DNA of 9,424 nucleotides from Burkholderiales bacterium (GTDB taxonomy: Bacteria; Pseudomonadota; Gammaproteobacteria; Burkholderiales; Usitatibacteraceae). The stretch covers positions 1-9,424 of the forward strand of contig JACMOJ010000314.1 in the NCBI GenBank assembly GCA_014378085.1, in the 5' to 3' direction. This document shows, in pieces, positions 6,240 through 9,424 of the stretch (positions within the stretch are counted from its first letter, which is position 1; each line of letters starts with the position of its first letter). The notes below the pieces were generated by a model. That model worked only from the letters and a program-made list of their open reading frames with translations. It did not search any database and was not told where the DNA came from. Made by a program: the position numbers and the translations under genes.

Positions 6240-7256
6240 TCAATCAGCCGACGACAGCGCCTGTTTGCGTTGCATCGTCATCGCGTATGCCGAGATGAAT
6301 GCCGCATCGAGCGATAGCGCCGGCGGCGACGTGGAATACCCGGTGACTGCACTGACGGCAGCGGCAGCAAGTTCCTGCTCAATACGCGCCACAACAGCTT
6401 GCACCATCCCCGCACCGTCACACCGCAGCAAAATGCCGAAGGAGTGGTCACCCAAGCGCGCCACCGCGTCTTGCCCGCGCATCGACACCGTCAGTGCTGA
6501 TGCGGCCCGGTGTAACAACGCGCCGGCATCGGAAACGCCGCCGCCCGCTGCGGGCGACCCAATATCAACAACGATAACGCCCTGCATTTCCTTGCCCCAC
6601 CCCACGCGAGTCTGGCGCATCAGCTCATCCCAGCCACGCCGATTAAGGAGCCCTGTTAAATCATCACGATGGGTCGCGTCCGACCATTTCCTGGCCAGCA
6701 TTCGCTGGCTCGCAACGTGTGCTTCCATTGTGATCAGTCGGCTGAGCAACGTTGCGGTTTGTCGAACTAACGCTTCACCGGAACGGATGCCGGCCACATC
6801 AGGTTCGGGGTCAATCCCACACAATGACCCAATCAGTTGGTTGCTATCGTCGAGCAAAGGAACACCGATGTAGGCTTTGATGGTGTGATCTGACTTAATC
6901 TCCGCCGCAGCCGCCGCAGCCGCGACACCGCCTTCGTCGACAAACGAACTGGCACCGGGGTGCTGCTGGTGCTGCTGGTGCTGCCGCTGGTGCTGCTGAT
7001 TCTGCTGATTCTGCTGATTCTGCTGATTCTGGTGGTGCTGACTTGCAATCAACTGCGCGCAGAATTGGCCTTGCCAAGTTGTCACTTGCGCATCAGAAAG
7101 ATTGCAACCCATGTTATGCACAAACATGCGTCGCCATTGGTCGCCCTCGATCGCCGTCACAATCCATAACTTCAGCGGTATACGTGCGTGCAGAGATACT
7201 AGCAGCGTACGTATCGCGTCGGCGGTCCCACTCGAAACATCCTCAGGTCTCAACAT
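6240..7256 (-). CDS. GAF protein with degenerate GGDEF domain and Q-rich insert
   Basis: A 338-residue cytosolic protein. Residues about 10-175 form a GAF sensor domain (LKLWIVTAIEGDQW at 29-41; IKAYIGVPLLDDSNQLIGSL at 126-145; GIDPEP at 147-152). Residues about 192-325 form a GGDEF domain opening with the usual DDLTGLLNRRGWDEL (198-212). The catalytic signature has changed to GDHSF (269-273), losing the key acidic residue, and the DxDGLK-type metal site reads DIGSPA (231-236); the GHxxGD segment is also missing. Diguanylate cyclase activity is therefore unlikely. The RxxD inhibitory-site motif remains (RGQD, 260-263), so c-di-GMP binding is conceivable. A (QQN/QQH)n run at 73-99 and an alanine run at 112-118 lie in a GAF loop. 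The SD-like GGAG lies 11 nt before the ATG. It sits between the carboxyltransferase and the MatB genes, which suggests a regulatory role there. Confidence 0.85.
   Translation of the reverse strand: MLRPEDVSSGTADAIRTLLVSLHARIPLKLWIVTAIEGDQWRRMFVHNMGCNLSDAQVTTWQGQFCAQLIASQHHQNQQNQQNQQNQQHQRQHQQHQQHPGASSFVDEGGVAAAAAAAEIKSDHTIKAYIGVPLLDDSNQLIGSLCGIDPEPDVAGIRSGEALVRQTATLLSRLITMEAHVASQRMLARKWSDATHRDDLTGLLNRRGWDELMRQTRVGWGKEMQGVIVVDIGSPAAGGGVSDAGALLHRAASALTVSMRGQDAVARLGDHSFGILLRCDGAGMVQAVVARIEQELAAAAVSAVTGYSTSPPALSLDAAFISAYAMTMQRKQALSSAD
6961..7032 (-). repeat. in-frame 9-bp tandem repeat encoding (QQN/QQH)n
   Basis: The plus strand reads TGCTGCTGG twice, a 12-bp variant TGCTGCCGCTGG, TGCTGCTGA, then three exact TTCTGCTGA units and a partial TTCTGG. 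On the minus strand it encodes Q, H and N in blocks of three inside the GAF domain. Unit lengths are multiples of three, so length changes keep the reading frame. Confidence 0.9.
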
Positions 7257-7287
7257 TAAGACAAATTCTCCAGTTGCTCGGTTTATC

Positions 7288-7322
7288 TTTTGGCTTTTAT
7301 TTTGGCTTCTATTTTGGCTTTA
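7288..7322. repeat. 12-bp tandem repeat in the GAF/GGDEF leader
   Basis: Three copies of TTTTGGCTTYTA (the last lacks one base) lie between the carboxyltransferase stop and the GAF/GGDEF start. They lie 32-66 nt upstream of that ATG and so fall in its leader or promoter. The minus-strand reading is purine-rich and non-coding. Confidence 0.75.
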
Positions 7323-7380
7323 TCCTTTAGCGTCATTTTTTGGCGGTAAGCAAGTCGATATCTAAAAGACACGACAACAT

Positions 7381-8679
7381 TTACACCAAACCAATCTTTA
7401 GCTCGCGTTCTGCCACACCCGCCGCGGCGTAGTCGGCAAAACTCCAGCTCGAACCCGAATTGTCTCCCAAAATCGCGGCGATTGCCTTTCCGGGAAGAAG
7501 CTGAATTTCGCCGCCATAGATCACGTTCAGTTCGTCGGACATCGCCGCTAGCGCGACATAAATGCCACCGCCCAACTTGCCCATCACAACGGTTTGCACC
7601 CGCCAACCTGCGGCGCGCAGTTGGCACAACACCCGCGAAAAATTTGCAAGGTAGCTTGATAACATCACCTTCTCATCATCGAGCGCGGCGGAGTGTGCCT
7701 CACAATCAAACAGCAAATCGAGCTGCGTTGGGCGACCCGAAGCCAGCATTGCGTTTAAGTCCGAGGTCATCTGACAAATGCGCGCCGCCGTCATGGGGCA
7801 CTTGTCGATGCTGCCCAACAAATGTGTAGGTTCATTTCCCACCTTCCCGAGTGCGGTGCCTCTCACAACGCCGCTAGTTTCATCGAGCCGGTAGCCTCGG
7901 GGATAGAGCAAATTTAAGTCTTTGCGTTCGATGCGCTCAACCACTGCGCTGCGCACTTTCGCAATCGGCAACCGAGACAACAGCTGCGCGTGCACCGCAA
8001 GCGGCGTCAGCATCTGCGGCAGCGCCACTGTCCCACCAAAGCGCTGATTTGCGGCATCCTGCTTTATTCGTCCCTCGGTGCCGATGGTCACCTCTGCAAT
8101 GGCGCGAAATGCCTCGTCAATAGCTGATGCGCCCGCGCCAGCCGCCAAGATGGAAGGTCCCGACATTGCGAGCCTGGTGCCCGGCTGAAAGTAGCGAATG
8201 CCACACAGTGCGGCCAACATGCTGGCACCACCGAAGCAATTTGCGCCCAGCACGGCAACTAACTTGACACCAGACAAACTCGCGGTAACCGCCGCCGAAA
8301 ACATGCGGCGAAACGCGCCCAGTGCAGGCAACCCTTCCGACACTCGGGCGCCGGCTGAGTCGATAAACAACACCAATGGCGCACGCTGTGCAGCAACGAC
8401 TTTGAACAGGCTGGCTAGCTTGTCGCATTCCGCTTTGCCAATCGCGCCGGACGCCAGCCGATTCTCGATGATGGCAACATGAACCGGCACACCGTCAACG
8501 ACACCGCGTCCGATGCGAAGATTTCCTACCGCCTCACCTTGCGGCACAAACGCGACAACTTCGGTAAATTTGGCCAGCATGCGTCCCAAAATGTGTCGGG
8601 AAACCCCATGATAACCCTTCACGTCGGCAGTCCAGTAGAACCAACCGCTAGGCGGTGTGCGAAAAACCCGTGACCGCAA
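7381..8679 (-). CDS. carboxyltransferase, malonate decarboxylase beta/gamma-like fusion
   Basis: This 432-residue protein has two crotonase-like carboxyltransferase halves. The N-terminal half matches the MdcD/AccD type: FIDSAGARVSEG (105-116), GANCFGGASMLAALCG (145-160), MSGPSILAAGAG (172-183). The C-terminal part matches the MdcE/AccA type: GKLGGGIYVALAAMSDEL (367-384), then IQLLPGKAIAAILGD (392-406). MdcD plus MdcE are usually separate proteins of about 280 and 240 residues, so this is a compact fusion that would decarboxylate a malonyl thioester or transfer its carboxyl group. No biotin carboxylase, biotin carrier or malonate ACP gene is visible here. The start is uncertain: the TTG at 8679-8677 gives the longest product, GTG at 8622-8620 is possible, and the first ATG is at 8580-8578 (residue 34), which would shorten the N-terminal helix. 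Divergent from dcp. Confidence 0.75.
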   Translation of the reverse strand: MRSRVFRTPPSGWFYWTADVKGYHGVSRHILGRMLAKFTEVVAFVPQGEAVGNLRIGRGVVDGVPVHVAIIENRLASGAIGKAECDKLASLFKVVAAQRAPLVLFIDSAGARVSEGLPALGAFRRMFSAAVTASLSGVKLVAVLGANCFGGASMLAALCGIRYFQPGTRLAMSGPSILAAGAGASAIDEAFRAIAEVTIGTEGRIKQDAANQRFGGTVALPQMLTPLAVHAQLLSRLPIAKVRSAVVERIERKDLNLLYPRGYRLDETSGVVRGTALGKVGNEPTHLLGSIDKCPMTAARICQMTSDLNAMLASGRPTQLDLLFDCEAHSAALDDEKVMLSSYLANFSRVLCQLRAAGWRVQTVVMGKLGGGIYVALAAMSDELNVIYGGEIQLLPGKAIAAILGDNSGSSWSFADYAAAGVAERELKIGLV

Positions 8680-8699
8680 GGGGTACGCTAAGCTACACT
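8670..8699 (+). promoter_or_regulatory. candidate dcp promoter
   Basis: A TACACT -10 at 8694-8699 lies 18 nt after a GTGACC -35 at 8670-8675 (four of six consensus bases each). Transcription would start near 8706, 22 nt before the dcp ATG. The promoter overlaps the proposed TTG start of the divergent carboxyltransferase. If it is real, it argues for one of the later starts of that gene. Confidence 0.4.
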
Positions 8700-8727
8700 C
8701 CTTGATTGTTGTTAAATCAATTTCGCC

Positions 8728-9424
8728 ATGTCCACAACATCTATTAATATGAATACCTCAAACCCCGTGCTCGCCACTTGGGATACGCCGCACGGCATTC
8801 CCCCATTCGCCGCGATTAAGGCTGAACACTTTGAGCCTGCCTTTGCGCGCGCACTTGCCGATCACCGGGCCGAACTTGCCGCTATTAGCATTAACCTAGC
8901 GCCGCCCGACTTCGACAATACGGTTGCCGCATTTGATAGAAGTGGGCATCTGCTTAAGCGCGTTGAACTGCTGTTTTCTAACCTCACCGCGTCGGAAACT
9001 TCGCCCGCGCTACAGGATGCCGAACGAAACATGGCGGCCCCACTGGCCGCACATGACAACGCGATTTATACCGATGGACAGCTATTTGCCCGCGTCGACA
9101 CGCTCTATCAGCAGCGCGATGGGCTCGGACTGGACGCCGAACAGCTGCGCCTGTTGGAACGCATTCACCTCGACTTTGTCCGCGCTGGCGCCAAGTTCGA
9201 CGATGAAGCGAAGCACCGTTACGGCGCTGTGATGGAGCAGCTCGCCACGTTAAACACACGTTTTAGTCAGAACACGCTGGCGGACGAGAGTGGCTTCCAA
9301 TTAATACTAAAGACGGCAGACGATTTAGCTGGCTTGCCGCCGTTTGTATTAGCGGCGTCAAAACAAGCGGCCTTCGAGCGCGGCTTCCACAACGCGCACC
9401 TCATCACCCTGTCGCGCTCGCACA
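8728..9424 (+). CDS. dcp: peptidyl-dipeptidase Dcp, N-terminal part (partial)
   Basis: Dcp is an M3-family zinc metallopeptidase that removes C-terminal dipeptides from peptides. Only the first 232 codons are in the window (E. coli Dcp has about 680), so the HExxH zinc site lies beyond the right edge. The visible part follows E. coli Dcp rather than OpdA: PPDFDNTV (58-65), then IYTDGQLFARVDTLYQQRDG, LGLDAEQLRLLERIH and NTRFSQNTL with the expected spacing. The first ATG at 8728 is taken as the start; an in-frame ATG seven codons later (8749) gives a slightly shorter N-terminus and cannot be excluded, since no strong ribosome binding site is visible for either. It is a single plus-strand gene divergent from the carboxyltransferase, with no obvious functional link. 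Confidence 0.9.
   Translation, partial: MSTTSINMNTSNPVLATWDTPHGIPPFAAIKAEHFEPAFARALADHRAELAAISINLAPPDFDNTVAAFDRSGHLLKRVELLFSNLTASETSPALQDAERNMAAPLAAHDNAIYTDGQLFARVDTLYQQRDGLGLDAEQLRLLERIHLDFVRAGAKFDDEAKHRYGAVMEQLATLNTRFSQNTLADESGFQLILKTADDLAGLPPFVLAASKQAAFERGFHNAHLITLSRSH

Noticed and set aside
5735..6298. Plus-strand frame of 187 codons
   Set aside because: It is antisense to the MatB-type gene, whose motifs are intact, and its Arg/His-rich composition fits no family.
6960..7169. Plus-strand leucine-rich frame that looks like a membrane peptide
   Set aside because: The leucine run is the reverse-strand reading of the QQN/QQH repeat in the GAF gene; codons are repeat-driven and there is no ribosome binding site.

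Overview
The window looks like chromosomal DNA of a Gram-negative proteobacterium, most plausibly a betaproteobacterium. The grounds are a Fur-boxed feoAB operon, a DUF1178 protein, a MatB-type malonyl-CoA synthetase and a Dcp-type peptidase, at moderately high GC. This placement rests on protein resemblance recalled without a search. I see no rRNA, tRNA, CRISPR array, transposase or phage gene.

Layout. (1) 1-830, minus strand: ferrous iron uptake genes feoA and feoB (feoB runs off the left edge), overlapping by 8 nt behind a good Fur box and a candidate promoter. (2) 854-1748, minus strand: a two-gene unit with an ATGA overlap, made of a 71-aa protein and a small MNT/AbiEii-like nucleotidyltransferase, followed by a start-less open frame that looks coding and may be a relic. 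(3) 1749-2155: gene-poor DNA with two hexamer tandem repeats. (4) 2156-3909, plus strand: a YdiI/PaaI-type hotdog thioesterase and an MFS transporter. (5) 3918-4415, minus strand: a DUF1178 protein, convergent with the transporter. (6) 4655-8679, minus strand: a carboxyltransferase resembling fused malonate decarboxylase beta and gamma subunits, a GAF protein with a degenerate GGDEF domain and a glutamine-rich repeat, and a malonyl-CoA synthetase. (7) 8728 to the right edge, plus strand: the N-terminal third of dcp, divergent from the carboxyltransferase.

How they may work together. FeoAB would import Fe2+ under Fur repression. The carboxyltransferase, GAF/GGDEF and MatB genes are collinear (gaps of 124 and 22 nt) and could form a malonate/malonyl-CoA operon carrying a regulatory-looking, probably non-catalytic GGDEF protein. 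The 71-aa/nucleotidyltransferase pair has the layout of a toxin-antitoxin-like module. Short tandem repeats with periods of 6, 9, 10 or about 12 bp occur at five places, one of them inside a gene and in frame. The points most worth following are the nucleotidyltransferase pair, the malonate cluster with its degenerate GGDEF protein, and the in-frame repeat inside the GAF domain.
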